DNA of 64,000 bases. Origin: Typhlomys cinereus. Taxonomy: Eukaryota; Chordata; Mammalia; Rodentia; Platacanthomyidae. Made by a program: the position numbers and the translations under genes. Within the stretch, counting starts at the first letter, position 1; every line of letters starts with the position of its first letter. The notes below the pieces were generated by a model. It saw only the letters and a list, made by a program, of their open reading frames with translations. It was not told the origin of the DNA and searched no databases. The stretch lies in NCBI GenBank assembly GCA_023101885.1, contig JALPQD010000016.1, positions 6,842,396 to 6,906,395 on the forward strand, written 5' to 3'. This document shows positions 21,640 to 28,359 of this stretch, piece after piece.

Positions 21640-22862
21640 CAGCTCTTGAGTGTGAGTGCCTGTGGAGGGCCAAGGGCGACATTGACATCATTTTGGTTTA
21701 TTCTGCCACCTTATTATTATGATCTGGGGTCCTGAATTTTTATGAGGCTCTAGACTCAGGTCCATTTGCTTTCTAACCATCTCCTCAGCACAGCGGGGTC
21801 CGTTGCCACCCTTCGCCTCACTCCCACTGACCTTGCCCTGCCCTCTCCCTGCAGGCTGTCCTGGAACCTCCTAGGGGATGAGGCGGCTGCTGAGCTGGCC
21901 AAGGTCCTACCGCTGCTGGGTCAGCTGAAGAAAGTAGAGTACGACCAGGCACTTGGGGTGGGGAGGACGAAAAGACCCTGAGTTCTGGAAAAGCCCGGGG
22001 ACCCCTGGGCCACCCCTCACCCTTCAGGAGTGTCACACTCTGGCCTGTCTCAAGACCCTGCTAAACTGACTTCCTTCTGAGCCCAGCTCTGCTGTCATAT
22101 GTTGACAGTGTGGGAAAGAGGCGGGACCCCCCCCACCCCCACCCCCCAGCCTTCTCCAACTCAGTTTCACGATGTCTTCTCTTTCTCTTTCCCCTGCCAC
22201 CATTTTCTGCAAAGCCTGGATAAAAACCGGATCACAGTGTGTGGAGCACAGCTTCTGGCTCAAGGGCTGGCCCGGGCCTCCTGCGTCCAGATCATCCGGT
22301 GAGGAGGAGAGGCCTCAAGGGACAAGAGGCTGCACCAGTTCCCAATCTAAAGGGACCACCTGTTGGAAGAGGAGGGCTTAGGTTGAGGATTATTCCATCA
22401 GGAAATAGCAGCTAGCAGCCCTGGGTCAAACCCAGTTCTGCTGTTGGCCAGCTGTGTTAACTTTGCACGATAGCTTGACCTCTCTGGACCCCAGCTTCTC
22501 ATCTGTAAATACGGATGGTGAGAGGGTGACAAGGATAGATGAGCATATAAAGCACAGAGCCCACACATGCTGGGCTCTCAATGGGCATCTCTCGAGAGCA
22601 GGCTTGCCGGCGTAAACTGTCTCCTGTGGGAGACACAGCCTTGCTCTTCTGCTTTGGGTCTGGGTCTGGAGTGTTGTAGGTAGGATGGGGGCAGAACAAA
22701 GAGCAGGGGGAGGGGAGCTCTTAGACTGATCCCGCCTCTGTCATCCACAGCCTCTGGAATAACCCCATTCCGGCCGACGTGGCCCAGAATCTGCAGAGCC
22801 AGGAGCCCAGGCTGCACTTTGCCGCCTTTGACAAGCACTCCCAGGAGACCCAGGATACCTGA
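1475..22862 (+). CDS. NLRC5: NLRC5, C-terminal leucine-rich repeat region (23 exons; 5' part lies upstream of the window)
   Basis: Spliced coding region of about 658 codons, ending at TGA 22860-22862. NLRC5 is an NLR-family protein that moves between cytoplasm and nucleus and drives MHC class I and related promoters through the SXY-module enhanceosome. Its death-fold and NACHT domains would be encoded upstream of this window. Visible here is a ribonuclease-inhibitor-type LRR array with mostly one repeat per 84-nt exon. Every internal intron falls after the second base of a codon (phase 2), so each repeat is a removable cassette. Segments such as SISETQQQL, SLLVRQLVETC, GCCHLSEALRAAT, NALGDPTA, LSWNLLGDEAAAELA and LWNNPIP match human NLRC5 as I recall it, in the same order. 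One exon (19144-19228) is one base too long for the frame, and the exon at 11271 is longer than the human one. CIITA and other NLRs are excluded by the specific matches and by the CPNE2 neighbour. Confidence 0.93.
1753..2040 (+). repeat. rodent dispersed repeat fragment
   Basis: Begins gttacttttctcctgtgacc and shares its opening with copies at 11768, 14860 and 29815 (ttgctgtga...aaaacac pattern). I recognise the repeat but cannot name its family. Confidence 0.55.
2067..2150 (+). CDS. NLRC5: NLRC5 LRR exon 2 of 23
   Basis: An 84-nt exon with acceptor tctcgcag and donor gtaagt. It encodes LTANQLGDGGLRCLLEHLP..., a canonical NxLxxxGxxxL repeat. The dispersed repeat immediately upstream ends shortly before the acceptor. 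Confidence 0.88.
2821..2910 (+). CDS. NLRC5: NLRC5 LRR exon 3 of 23
   Basis: A 90-nt exon (tctcctag acceptor, gtaagc donor) encoding LSHNGISQEGILNLLEMLP and then VREVLVG. Length and sequence agree with the human segment that leads into the less regular part of the LRR array. Confidence 0.9.
3188..3253 (+). CDS. NLRC5: NLRC5 exon 4 of 23
   Basis: A short 66-nt exon after gtcacag, with donor gtaatc. It encodes LGSKKDFQIHFSKQEEAG and TTLR, homologous to the human LGSEQSFRIHFS segment. It is a degenerate repeat without the LxxNxL core. Confidence 0.88.
3475..3632. repeat. (CA)n microsatellite, partly degenerate
   Basis: A CA-rich tract with a pure run at about 3596-3632. A second (CA)n lies at 3738-3768. 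Confidence 0.9.
3738..3768. repeat. (CA)n microsatellite
   Basis: Uninterrupted CA dinucleotides downstream of the larger tract. Confidence 0.9.
4306..4389 (+). CDS. NLRC5: NLRC5 LRR exon 5 of 23
   Basis: An 84-nt exon with acceptor ctttcag and donor gtgagt. It encodes LSKCSFTLEHVSRLAAGV and then QLVEL. CxF/CxL replaces NxL in the repeat core, as in human LSECSFRPEHVSRLA. Confidence 0.9.
4476..4559 (+). CDS. NLRC5: NLRC5 LRR exon 6 of 23
   Basis: An 84-nt exon only 86 bp after the previous one (ccccag acceptor, gtattc donor). It encodes LTRCGLDLPQLTNFLSLV and RRPAGLLNLR, close to human LLSLVGRPAGLFSLR. Confidence 0.9.
4745..4832 (+). repeat. ID SINE
   Basis: gtagtggtagagtgcttgcc, then tagcacatatgggttcaacc, with an A-rich tail: the rodent BC1/ID pattern. 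Confidence 0.75.
5237..5556 (-). repeat. young B2-superfamily SINE, subfamily a
   Basis: Full-length antisense copy with TG-rich tail at left, body with gccctaccaggaccagaaat, and head aacccctgagctacctctcc. It is closely similar to 27423-27698. Confidence 0.85.
5600..5855 (+). repeat. older B2/B3-type SINE with CA/TCTG tail
   Basis: Diverged head (gcaagctggctcagggggta) and a tail of tctg and ca repeats. Confidence 0.55.
6295..6440 (+). repeat. B1 SINE
   Basis: gcctttaatccctgcatttg, gcagaggcaggaggataagg and cctgggctacgtgac, followed by an (AAAC)n tail. Confidence 0.75.
6440..6930. mobile_element. old L1 LINE remnant
   Basis: Stepwise similarity to old mammalian L1 3' sequence: gcatccgtttgtagcaggtg, ataccac-like atggttacaccacgctgtg, and gcttt caactctta. 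It is heavily decayed. Confidence 0.5.
7235..7545 (-). repeat. older SINE related to the young family
   Basis: TG-rich tail, then caggagtcatcctggattgc, ggaattgcaagcatttctgc and an eroded antisense head near 7530. It looks like a diverged subfamily-b relative. Confidence 0.6.
7650..8065 (+). repeat. B2/B3-type SINE followed by B1
   Basis: The head ctggggagatgctcagttgt (7658) leads into a body and a CA/TG-rich tail. It is followed by a B1-like unit (gtaaactagtacttgggaag, 7960) with an A-rich end. Confidence 0.6.
8250..8395 (-). repeat. B1 SINE
   Basis: Antisense B1 body: gaccttgaactcctgatcct and cctgccttt, then cctggaattatagatatgca. Confidence 0.7.
8400..8605. repeat. AT-rich low-complexity DNA
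   Basis: Runs of tatata and ttattta without other features. Confidence 0.8.
8606..8850 (-). repeat. antisense B2/B3-type SINE and ID element
   Basis: ctgttaagccatctcgacac ends the first unit. A degenerate antisense ID (gcagtgctggggattgacac) follows. Confidence 0.6.
8959..9045 (+). CDS. NLRC5: NLRC5 exon 7 of 23
   Basis: An 87-nt exon after a 4.4-kb repeat-filled intron (ccctgacag acceptor, gtgagt donor). It encodes VEEPWVGQVGLPALLKGCA and QASGYITEL, matching human VQEPWADRARVLSLLEVCAQ in layout. Confidence 0.88.
9046..10219 (+). other. NLRC5: NLRC5 intron, mostly unique
   Basis: A 1.2-kb intron without a clear repeat family. Short open frames on both strands at 9126-9456 do not resemble any protein I know. 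Confidence 0.6.
10220..10300 (+). CDS. NLRC5: NLRC5 exon 8 of 23
   Basis: An 81-nt exon (cctcctcag acceptor, gtggga donor). It encodes SISETQQQLWLQLTFPRQ and then EENAEAVIL. The SISETQQQL and FPRQEEN blocks are diagnostic for NLRC5. Confidence 0.92.
11001..11084 (+). CDS. NLRC5: NLRC5 LRR exon 9 of 23
   Basis: An 84-nt exon (tctccag acceptor, gtcagc donor) encoding LAHCDLGTQHSLLVRQLV and ETCDRLQQL. It is nearly identical to the human repeat LAHCDLGAHHSLLVGQL. Confidence 0.92.
11271..11384 (+). CDS. NLRC5: NLRC5 LRR exon 10 of 23 with acidic/glycine insert
   Basis: A 114-nt exon (cttttcag acceptor, gtatgt donor) encoding LFQVNLCDEDVDDDGGGG, AGPQLLRNLLLSP and CELKSFR. Compared with the human QVNLCEDDDASSLLLQSLLL stretch as I recall it, about six extra residues lie in an Asp/Gly run made of repeated gat and ggt codons. 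Confidence 0.88.
11768..12110 (+). repeat. rodent dispersed repeat
   Basis: ctggttactctttgtgtttc, ttattccacttacagttcca and a ggaggctgagagctc block. It is similar to 14860-15145. Family name not assigned. Confidence 0.6.
12125..12365 (-). repeat. B4 SINE
   Basis: Antisense B1 half (gggttacagacatctgccac) followed by antisense ID half (aggaattgaatccaggactt). Confidence 0.75.
12935..13060 (-). repeat. B1 SINE
   Basis: cagactgacctcaaactttc and ggatcatgggtgtgagccac in antisense B1 order. Confidence 0.7.
13115..13485 (+). repeat. young SINE, subfamily b, with GGAA/GA tail
   Basis: Head with gatggctcaggggttaa and body gcctgggaaatcccagagcg, then a purine-rich tail. Flanked by aggaaaaata at 13105-13114 and 13486-13495, a likely target-site duplication although the right copy overlaps simple repeat. 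Confidence 0.8.
13912..13995 (+). CDS. NLRC5: NLRC5 LRR exon 11 of 23
   Basis: An 84-nt exon after a C-rich tract and cag, with donor gtaagt. It encodes LITSCVSTEGLAHLTSGL and GHCHHLEEL, matching human LTSSCVSTEGLAHLASGLGHCHHLEEL almost throughout. Confidence 0.93.
14537..14635 (+). CDS. NLRC5: NLRC5 LRR exon 12 of 23
   Basis: A 99-nt exon (ccctgcag acceptor, gtaagt donor) encoding FSNNKFYGESTCEEGIEL, LMGTLQGIHR and LKRL. It carries about five residues more than the standard 28, in the GESTCEEG loop. The human counterpart begins LSNNQFDEEGTKALM. Confidence 0.88.
14860..15145 (+). repeat. rodent dispersed repeat
   Basis: gttactctttcctgttgctg, then gagattatcagcttacggtt, ggctgagagctgccagactg and a catgaaactgtgggggacac end. 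Confidence 0.6.
15340..15432. repeat. short degenerate tandem repeat
   Basis: gtcacaggtccac occurs at 15381-15393 and 15420-15432, each preceded by an aaacca(a/g)tc...attgg stretch containing CCAAT-like and ATTGG motifs. Confidence 0.6.
16400..16900. repeat. MIR-like ancient SINE fragments
   Basis: Scattered matches to the MIR core and tail (ggcaagctccttgtctctct; gtctgtacagtggagatgac). The fragments are eroded. Confidence 0.4.
17098..17181 (+). CDS. NLRC5: NLRC5 LRR exon 13 of 23
   Basis: An 84-nt exon (ttctccag acceptor, gtgagt donor) encoding LSHFPLGGSALTLLTQGL and SHMTALQCLR. It corresponds to human LSHLLLNSSTLALLTHRLSQ. Confidence 0.9.
17820..18140 (+). repeat. young SINE, subfamily b
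   Basis: A complete sense copy with (CA)n tail. Its head carries a short internal duplication: gagatggctca appears at 17828-17838 and 17841-17851. Confidence 0.85.
18693..18776 (+). CDS. NLRC5: NLRC5 LRR exon 14 of 23
   Basis: An 84-nt exon (cttctccag acceptor, gtaagt donor) encoding LSSNSIDDAGCCHLSEAL and RAATGLEEL. GCCHLSEALRAAT is identical to human as recalled. Confidence 0.93.
19144..19228 (+). CDS. NLRC5: NLRC5 LRR exon 15 of 23, apparent +1 frameshift
   Basis: The exon lies between acceptor ctccccaag and donor gtaagc and is 85 nt, one more than the 84 needed to hold phase 2. It starts correctly as LSYNLIGDASAQLLAT. Towards the end, the conserved block that should read LRKI (ctcaggaagata) has slipped one base and reads AQEDR. 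The extra base probably lies between the GCGACT codons and GCTCAGG, for example in the AAA of tccaaagctc. Downstream the frame would run through exons 16 to 18 and stop at TGA 20658-20660. This could be a sequencing or assembly error, a polymorphism, or real gene damage. Omitting exactly this exon keeps the frame. Confidence 0.85.
19498..19581 (+). CDS. NLRC5: NLRC5 LRR exon 16 of 23
   Basis: An 84-nt exon (ttcttgcag acceptor, gtgagt donor). In the conserved frame it reads LSWNSIGLEGGVQLAKSL and VLCRKLEEV. In the frame shifted by the preceding exon it remains open but unrelated to an LRR. Confidence 0.92.
19683..19760 (+). CDS. NLRC5: NLRC5 LRR exon 17 of 23
   Basis: A 78-nt exon (tctcttttag acceptor, gtgagt donor) encoding LGHNALGDPTAIGLAQGL and PPRLKVL, near-identical to human LGCNALGDPTALGLAQELP. 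Confidence 0.92.
20426..20509 (+). CDS. NLRC5: NLRC5 LRR exon 18 of 23
   Basis: An 84-nt exon (ttctgcag acceptor, gtgagt donor) encoding LPSSHLGPQGALCLVQAL and EECLHMEEL, matching human LPFSHLGPGGALSLAQALD. Confidence 0.92.
20589..20660 (+). CDS. NLRC5: NLRC5 LRR exon 19 of 23
   Basis: A 72-nt exon (tcctgcag acceptor, gtaagt donor) encoding LAENSLAGGVPHFCKGLP and LLRQI. Human has the same short 24-residue unit. The last three bases, TGA 20658-20660, are the first stop reached if the frameshift in exon 15 is translated. Confidence 0.92.
   Translation, partial: LGREQPSWRGSTLLQGAPTAQTN
20919..21002 (+). CDS. NLRC5: NLRC5 LRR exon 20 of 23
   Basis: An 84-nt exon (catcccag acceptor, gtgagt donor) encoding LISCKIDDQAAKPLAASL and MLCPALEEI, homologous to human LVSCKIDNQTAKLLTSSF. 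Confidence 0.92.
21594..21634. repeat. (TG)n microsatellite in an older antisense SINE
   Basis: About 20 TG units, followed by diverged SINE-body sequence to about 21775 (gtggagggccaagggcgac). An antisense ID-like piece lies at 21510-21570. Confidence 0.8.
21855..21938 (+). CDS. NLRC5: NLRC5 LRR exon 21 of 23
   Basis: An 84-nt exon (ccctgcag acceptor) encoding LSWNLLGDEAAAELAKVL and PLLGQLKKV. The donor gtacga departs from consensus at positions +4 and +5, although length, phase and homology make the boundary firm. Confidence 0.92.
22215..22298 (+). CDS. NLRC5: NLRC5 LRR exon 22 of 23
   Basis: An 84-nt exon (ctgcaaag acceptor, gtgagg donor) encoding LDKNRITVCGAQLLAQGL and ARASCVQII, matching human LEKNQITALGAWLLAEGLA. 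Confidence 0.92.
22410..22590 (+). repeat. MIR ancient SINE
   Basis: Ordered MIR-like steps: gggtcaaacccagttctgct, ggccagctgtgttaactttg, ttgacctctctggacc, ctcatctgtaaatacggatg, gcatataaagcacag. Confidence 0.65.
22751..22862 (+). CDS. NLRC5: NLRC5 last coding exon (23 of 23) and stop
   Basis: Starts after catccacag. It encodes LWNNPIPADVAQNLQSQE, PRLHFAAFDKHS and QETQDT, then TGA at 22860-22862. The half-repeat LWNNPIP and the SQEPRL tail are the known C-terminus of NLRC5. Confidence 0.94.
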
Positions 22863-23440
22863 CGACCTTCTCGAGACCCTGGAATCCAGCCGAATGAGGC
22901 CAGATCACCTACCAGGCAGAGGGCCCAGAAGAGCACCAGGCGGTGTCCTGTGTCCTATACATTCCCCTGGAGGGAGGAGCATGTTTATCTTATCTCAGCC
23001 CTCAGAAAGGACTTTCTTGGGGACTAAGAACTGAGTCTGACCAAAGGAAGACCCTACATCATACATGATGAGTGTGACCAGTGGGGGACCCTGGACAGTG
23101 AAGACATCATGATGTCATATACGACGGGGAAGGCCTTATATGGCACCCCTTAACCTGGAAAGGTCATAGGACAGAAAAAGGTCACATGTGGCATCGCACG
23201 AAACTTGGAGCATGACAACTACTATAAGTCATGATCGATGATCTGTCTGTGATATAATATTCATGTCATATGACACATAGCTTGCCAGATGACCTCCAGC
23301 AAATCCAGGGTCTAATTTATTACTTTTTAAAAATGAGTATAGAGCCAGGCATGGTGGTGCAGGCCTCTCATCTCACCAGCTCAGGAGGCTGAGGCAGTTC
23401 AAGCCAACATGTTTCAGAATAAAAGAGCTAGGGCTATTTA
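22863..23440 (+). other. NLRC5: NLRC5 3' untranslated region (end uncertain)
   Basis: Non-coding sequence following the stop codon. The first AATAAA is at 23418-23423, inside a SINE, so the true polyadenylation site may differ. An ATTAAA lies near 23732 and an A-rich AATAAA tract near 24443. Confidence 0.4.
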
Positions 23441-23525
23441 TAGCTCAGTGGTAGAGTGCTTGCCTAGCATGCATGAGGCCCTAGGTTCAATCCTCAGTAA
23501 CTCCCCTCCCAAAAAAAGTATTTAT
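23340..23525 (+). repeat. B1-like fragment followed by ID SINE
   Basis: gccaggcatggtggtgcagg (B1), then tagctcagtggtagagtgct and cctaggttcaatcctcagta (ID), with an A tail. Confidence 0.75.
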
Positions 23526-24369
23526 ACATTGAATTTCCTGAGCAGCTAGGCCAGGGTATCTTCTGCCCTGAACTAAAAAGGCAAAGTAAGCACTGAATGG
23601 CCCAGATTCCAATGGCCATAGCTCAAAGGCCATGCTAGAGACCTTGGCCCTCAGGGATTGAAGTCCACTCCTGTTACAAGCCTCAGTTCTTTCTGTAGTT
23701 CTCTATTAGATGTAGTTAGGTAGTTATCTATTAAATGCTGGCTTCCAAGAATTTTGATCCTAGGTCTTAAGTAAAGTCAGTGTGACCTTAGGATAATTTA
23801 GGATCAACCAGTCCAGTCCTGTATAAGACAAAGCCAAGCCTAAGGTTGTAGATGTGGACACTGCAGAGACATTAGGTAAGGTCACTAGGCCCACCTACTA
23901 CCTCAGCTGGATCCAGGCTGGTCCCTGAAGGATCCACATGTTGTACAGTGCTCCTGTGACTTCCAAGAGAGGCAAGGGCAGCTTCACTACACTCTAAGCT
24001 AAGTGTGATCAATGCATGAAAATAGTCTTCCTGCCTATAGTTAGCTTGAAGAGTTTCTGCTGTCCCTTTGAGGTCCAATGTACGTCTTCTATGTCCTAGG
24101 TACCGGAGAATAGGAGAGATGACAGAGGCTGGGAGAGGCAGTGGCTGGGAGTCAGGAGATAAAGGTTAAGTTTGGGCCCTGATTCTGGCTAATCGTATGA
24201 TTGTGGGCAACATGTCCAGACCTCACAACATGGGTGCGTGTTACAAAGACTCGGATGCTAGAAACGGGTCTGTTTACCTTATGTATTTAAACTTTTTTAA
24301 ATTAATTAACAGTATTTAAACTTGTACATTTAAAAAATCCCAACTCTGGCTTCTCAAGAGCTAGTCCAG

Positions 24370-24480
24370 GGGAGCAGGGGGGACGGGGGGAGGAGGAGGG
24401 AGGGAGGGAACTGGTGTACCTAATAAGTTTGTATGAGCTGAAATAAAAATAAATAAATAAATAAATAAATAAAAAACAAA
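24370..24480 (+). mobile_element. 5'-truncated retroposed insert, probably an L1 3' end
   Basis: A 111-bp insert with a G-rich polypurine tract, a short body and an (AAAT)n/A-rich tail. It is flanked by perfect 14-bp direct repeats aagagctagtccag at 24356-24369 and 24481-24494. The duplication and tail show L1-type retroposition. The L1 identity rests on the G-rich tract and is less sure. Confidence 0.75.
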
Positions 24481-24499
24481 AAGAGCTAGTCCAGAGCTG

Positions 24500-24640
24500 A
24501 GTGTGGGGATTATGCCTGCAATCTCAGCCCAGTGCTCAGGAGGTCGAAGCAGGAGATCGGGAGTTCAAGGTCATCCTCTACTACATAATAAATCTGAGGT
24601 CAGCCTGTGCTACATGAGACATTATCTTAAAGAAAGAAAT
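24500..24640 (+). repeat. B1 SINE
   Basis: cctgcaatctcagcccagtg, gggagttcaaggtcatcctc and cagcctgtgctacatgagac. Confidence 0.75.
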
Positions 24641-24814
24641 AAAAATGAAACAAGTCAACTAGTCCAGTCTTCCTGCCTGAGGGTACTCTGATGGGGTCAC
24701 ATAGATGTGCCCTTTAGGTGGAACACACATCCCTCCCGCTGCCGCACCCCCCTCACACTGTCTTAATACCCTACTGACTTACCCCAGCTTTAAAAAAGAA
24801 TTATCGTGCCCGTA

Positions 24815-25045
24815 TGTGTGCATGTGTGCATGTGCGTGCACATGAACTCATGTGTGTCAAGGCCTGAGGACACTCTCAGGTGTCGTTCTTTCTTAAGTAC
24901 TTCACACTTTGTGTTTTGAGACTGGGTCACTAGCCTGGGACTCACTGGTAGGTTAGGCTTGCTGACCAGCAAGCTTGGGGATCCTCCTGCCTCTGCCTCC
25001 CCATCCCTGGGTCTACATGGGTACACCACCACGCTTTATTGGCCT
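24815..25045 (-). repeat. RSINE1/B4-type SINE
   Basis: TG-rich start, gacactctcaggtgtcgttc, and ggatcctcctgcctctgcct near the B1-like end. Confidence 0.6.
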
Positions 25046-25289
25046 CTGGACATTGGCTCAGTTCCTTATGTTCTCAAAATAAGCATTGTATTGATTCAGC
25101 CAACCCCCAGCCTATTGCCCCTGCTTTTCGTAACTTGCCTGGTCCTTGTGGCCGACTGCAAATTTCTGTATGGGAGAGTTTCCATGGACATGTGACACAG
25201 TGTAAACATGGCTGTGGGTGTCAGATAAGCCTGAAATAGAATGTGACTTGGTCCCTGAAGGCAGGAACTTAGGAACGATACCTGAACCT

Positions 25290-25405
25290 CAATCTCTCTC
25301 TCTCTCTCTCTCTCTGTCAATCTCTCTCTCTCTCTGCTTCTTTGTCTCTCTCTGCAACTGTCTCTTTTCTCTCTCTTTTCTCTCTCATTTCTCTGTCTCT
25401 CTCTC
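25290..25405. repeat. (TC)n microsatellite
   Basis: Interrupted TC/TCTG runs. Confidence 0.9.
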
Positions 25406-26954
25406 ACACATGCACACACACCCCTCATAATATAATTGAAGTGGACAAAGTCCTCATATAAAGAAGTGAATGCTGATTGCTAGTTCCCATCAACTTCTAG
25501 GTTGAATGTCATACAGGGTAGAGAATTGCCTCTAGTGACAGGAGAATAACATCCCTTTCCATGGGCACAAGTACATTCATCTCATGAGAAGTCTGCCACC
25601 ACATTCTCAAAAGCCAGACCATCGTGGTGCAATTGCGGCTGATCACCACTGGAGAGCAGACTGCCCCACAGACAATTCTTGAGCCACCTTCCCAGGCCAT
25701 TAGATTCAAAGGAATTTAGATGAAACCAAGGGCAGTTCCCATCTGGCCAGGCCTTTGGGATGCTACAGATGACTTGCAGTTTACCAAATGTCTTGGCTCT
25801 GATCTTTTTCACCTTCCACGTTGTTTCCGGCACACTGCCAACCATAAGGAGAAAGTCCTCCGGCCAAATGCCAAGCACCACCACATCACCCTTATCGGAC
25901 CAGGGTCACGACACACCTGGCGCCATCCATTAGGGGCATGAGCAGGCATCTGGCCTGTAGAAGTTCTAAGAAGTTCACTCAGAAACCCTAGTCCCAAGTT
26001 CTGTCTCCCCTTTCCTGGGATGGTGACGCCAGATTGGGTAGCAGGGTTCCACTGCCTCTTCCCCTTCCCGAGGCTATAGGGTGTGTTCCTCAATGCCTTG
26101 CTAGACAAGTTAGAGATGGGAAAGAAACAGGCATGCCCAGCAGAAGTTCTGGGCCAGGTAACATGCATGCAGTGATCGGTCAGAAGGCAGGGGAGCCAAA
26201 AAGGCCTTATGGCCCATCATTTAATTTTTGACTTTCCTCTCCATTTCTGTGTAAACTCCAAGAAACTCTATCCAGTGATCCTGAAATATACCATGAGTTG
26301 GTTGACAAGGCCAACTGGCCGGGCCCATGGCAAGTTAGTGTGACATTTCCTTCATCTTTTTGTGAAGAAACTTCCTTTCCTGACACCTGTCTGCTGGTGT
26401 GGGGGGTGGACTTTGGCTAATCTTTACCTAATATATATGGGACCCAGTATCTCTGCAGGCTTTAAATATATATGTGGTGGGGGCGGGCGATACAAGTTAA
26501 AGACCAGTGAAACGCCAAGCCAGTAAGCAGTGTGATCTCTGCCTGTGAGCCTTCTCAGCAAGCTCTGGGCATCCTGTCTGTCCACAGGACTGGAAGCCTT
26601 GGCCTCCACCCTGCAGCCAGCATCCACTGTTCTAATGGGAATTACAATCTCTCTCTGTCTTCACAGCTTGAAGACCTAAACTGCCTTGTCACATCCCTCA
26701 GCACACACAGCTGTTGACAATCCACTGCCCAAGCCAGCATGTCCAAAAGGGTTTTCGGATGTTGACAAGAAAGCTGTCTCTAAAATCTCAGTTGTGGGAA
26801 CCATGATATGCAGTGGGCCTGGCTGGGATTCTGCATTTCTTGGAAGCCCTTAAGTGATAAAGGCTGCTGGACGGCCACCCTCAGTGAAACTGGGCTGGTG
26901 AATGTCTGCAAATCTGACATACATGTGACTCACCTGGTAATCTGTGTTTTTTTT

Positions 26955-27290
26955 AAAAAAAATTATTTGTACATGTTTATGTGTGTACACCTGCCATGGT
27001 GTGTGCATGTGTGGAAGTCAGAGGGCAAGCAATCCTGTGGGATTGATTCTCTCCTTTCACCTTTCTGTGGACTCTGGGGATGGAACTCAGGTCACCGGAC
27101 TTGTCCTTGAACCCTCTCACCTGTCTCACAGGAGGAGCTTTTAAAACCACCCATTTTACCTCAGCACAGTAGTGGCGCATGCATGAAATCCCAGGACCCT
27201 GGAGGCTAAGTCAGGAGAGATGCTGTGAGTTCAAGGTCACTCCAAGTTACATAGTAAATTCAAGGCCAGTGTGGCCACAAATAATATATA
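26955..27290. repeat. antisense B2/B3-type SINE then sense B1
   Basis: gtggaagtcagagggcaagc and ggatggaactcaggtcaccg mark the first. gaaatcccaggaccctggag and gttcaaggtcactccaagtt mark the B1. Confidence 0.65.
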
Positions 27291-27422
27291 TAAATTCACC
27301 TTTTAAATTCTATTTTATCTATTCTTCTTTCGTGTATGTGTATGTTTTCATGTGTGTGGGTGTATTTGCACATATATGTTGAGGTCAATGTCATACTTTT
27401 ATTCTTTATAGTCCTTATTCTT

Positions 27423-27453
27423 TTTTTATTATTTATTCAATTGTGCGTGTATG

Positions 27454-27487
<34 letters not shown>

Positions 27488-27698
27488 ACCACAGGTTAAT
27501 TCGGGAACCACCATGGACGCCTCCACCTCCTCCTTGTTTATTCTGCCCAGGGATTCACAGGCTCAGCCCTACCAGGACCAGAAACGCAGGCCACCCCCGC
27601 TTCCGCCCGGCGTCTATACATGGGCCTAGGATCAGAACTGGGGACCTTCTGCCTGCAAGGCAGAGGCTTAACCCCTGAGCCACCTCTCCAGCCCCTCA
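27423..27698 (-). repeat. young SINE, subfamily a, with perfect TSD
   Basis: Full antisense copy bounded by agtccttattctt at 27410-27422 and 27699-27711. TG tail at left, head (cctgagccacctctccagcc) at right. Confidence 0.92.
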
Positions 27699-27739
27699 AG
27701 TCCTTATTCTTGAGAAGCAAGCCATTTTCCCAAAACCTT

Positions 27740-27790
27740 CTTTTTTTTTCATTTGTCAGTTTTGTATGTATATGGGATGTTTATGCACGG

Positions 27791-27842
<52 letters not shown>

Positions 27843-28085
27843 AGGCTAAGGATGCTTTCAGGCATCATTCTCTCCACCTCGTTTTTTTGAAGCTATGTCT
27901 CTAATTAAACCCACAGTTCTCCTACACAGCTATTCTGGCTAGCCAGCTTTTTCTGAGGGTTCCAGACTCTACTTTCCAGAGCTCTGGAACCCAGAATTAC
28001 ATGTGGATCATCCCTAGTATTTTACCTGGGATCTAGGGATCTGAATTGATCCTTTTGTTTTAACCACTGAGCCATCTTCCTTGCT
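27740..28085 (-). repeat. RSINE1/B4-type SINE with long (TG)n
   Basis: A (GT)n run at about 27796-27840, then ggaggctaaggatgctttca and the antisense head ttttaaccactgagccatct. Confidence 0.6.
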
Positions 28086-28099
28086 TGCCACTTATTTTT

Positions 28100-28110
28100 T
28101 AAATATTTTA

Positions 28111-28155
<45 letters not shown>

Positions 28156-28359
28156 GGCACTGTGTGTCCTGTGGAGGGCCAAGGGTGACTTCGGGAATGA
28201 TCCTGGATTGCTTCTACCTCCTTCTTGCTTTGCTCTGGGATTTCCCCCAAGGCCAGAAGTGCAGGCCGCTGCCATTTCTGCCTGGCATTTTTATGTGGGA
28301 CTCAGGACCTTCTGCTTTCAAGGCAGAGTCTTAATTCCTGAGCCATTTCTCCAGCACCC
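28100..28359 (-). repeat. young SINE, subfamily b, with perfect TSD
   Basis: Antisense copy between tgccacttattttt at 28086-28099 and 28360-28373. The body contains gggatttcccccaaggccag and the head cctgagccatttctccagca. Confidence 0.92.

Noticed and set aside
22755..22862. Possible read-through or alternative end of NLRC5
   Set aside because: The stop follows the known C-terminal segment directly, and no further LRR exon is seen downstream.
25582..25884. A 100-codon - strand open frame in the intergenic region
   Set aside because: Considered as a retropseudogene fragment, but I could not match it to any known protein, and the frame has no conserved motif.
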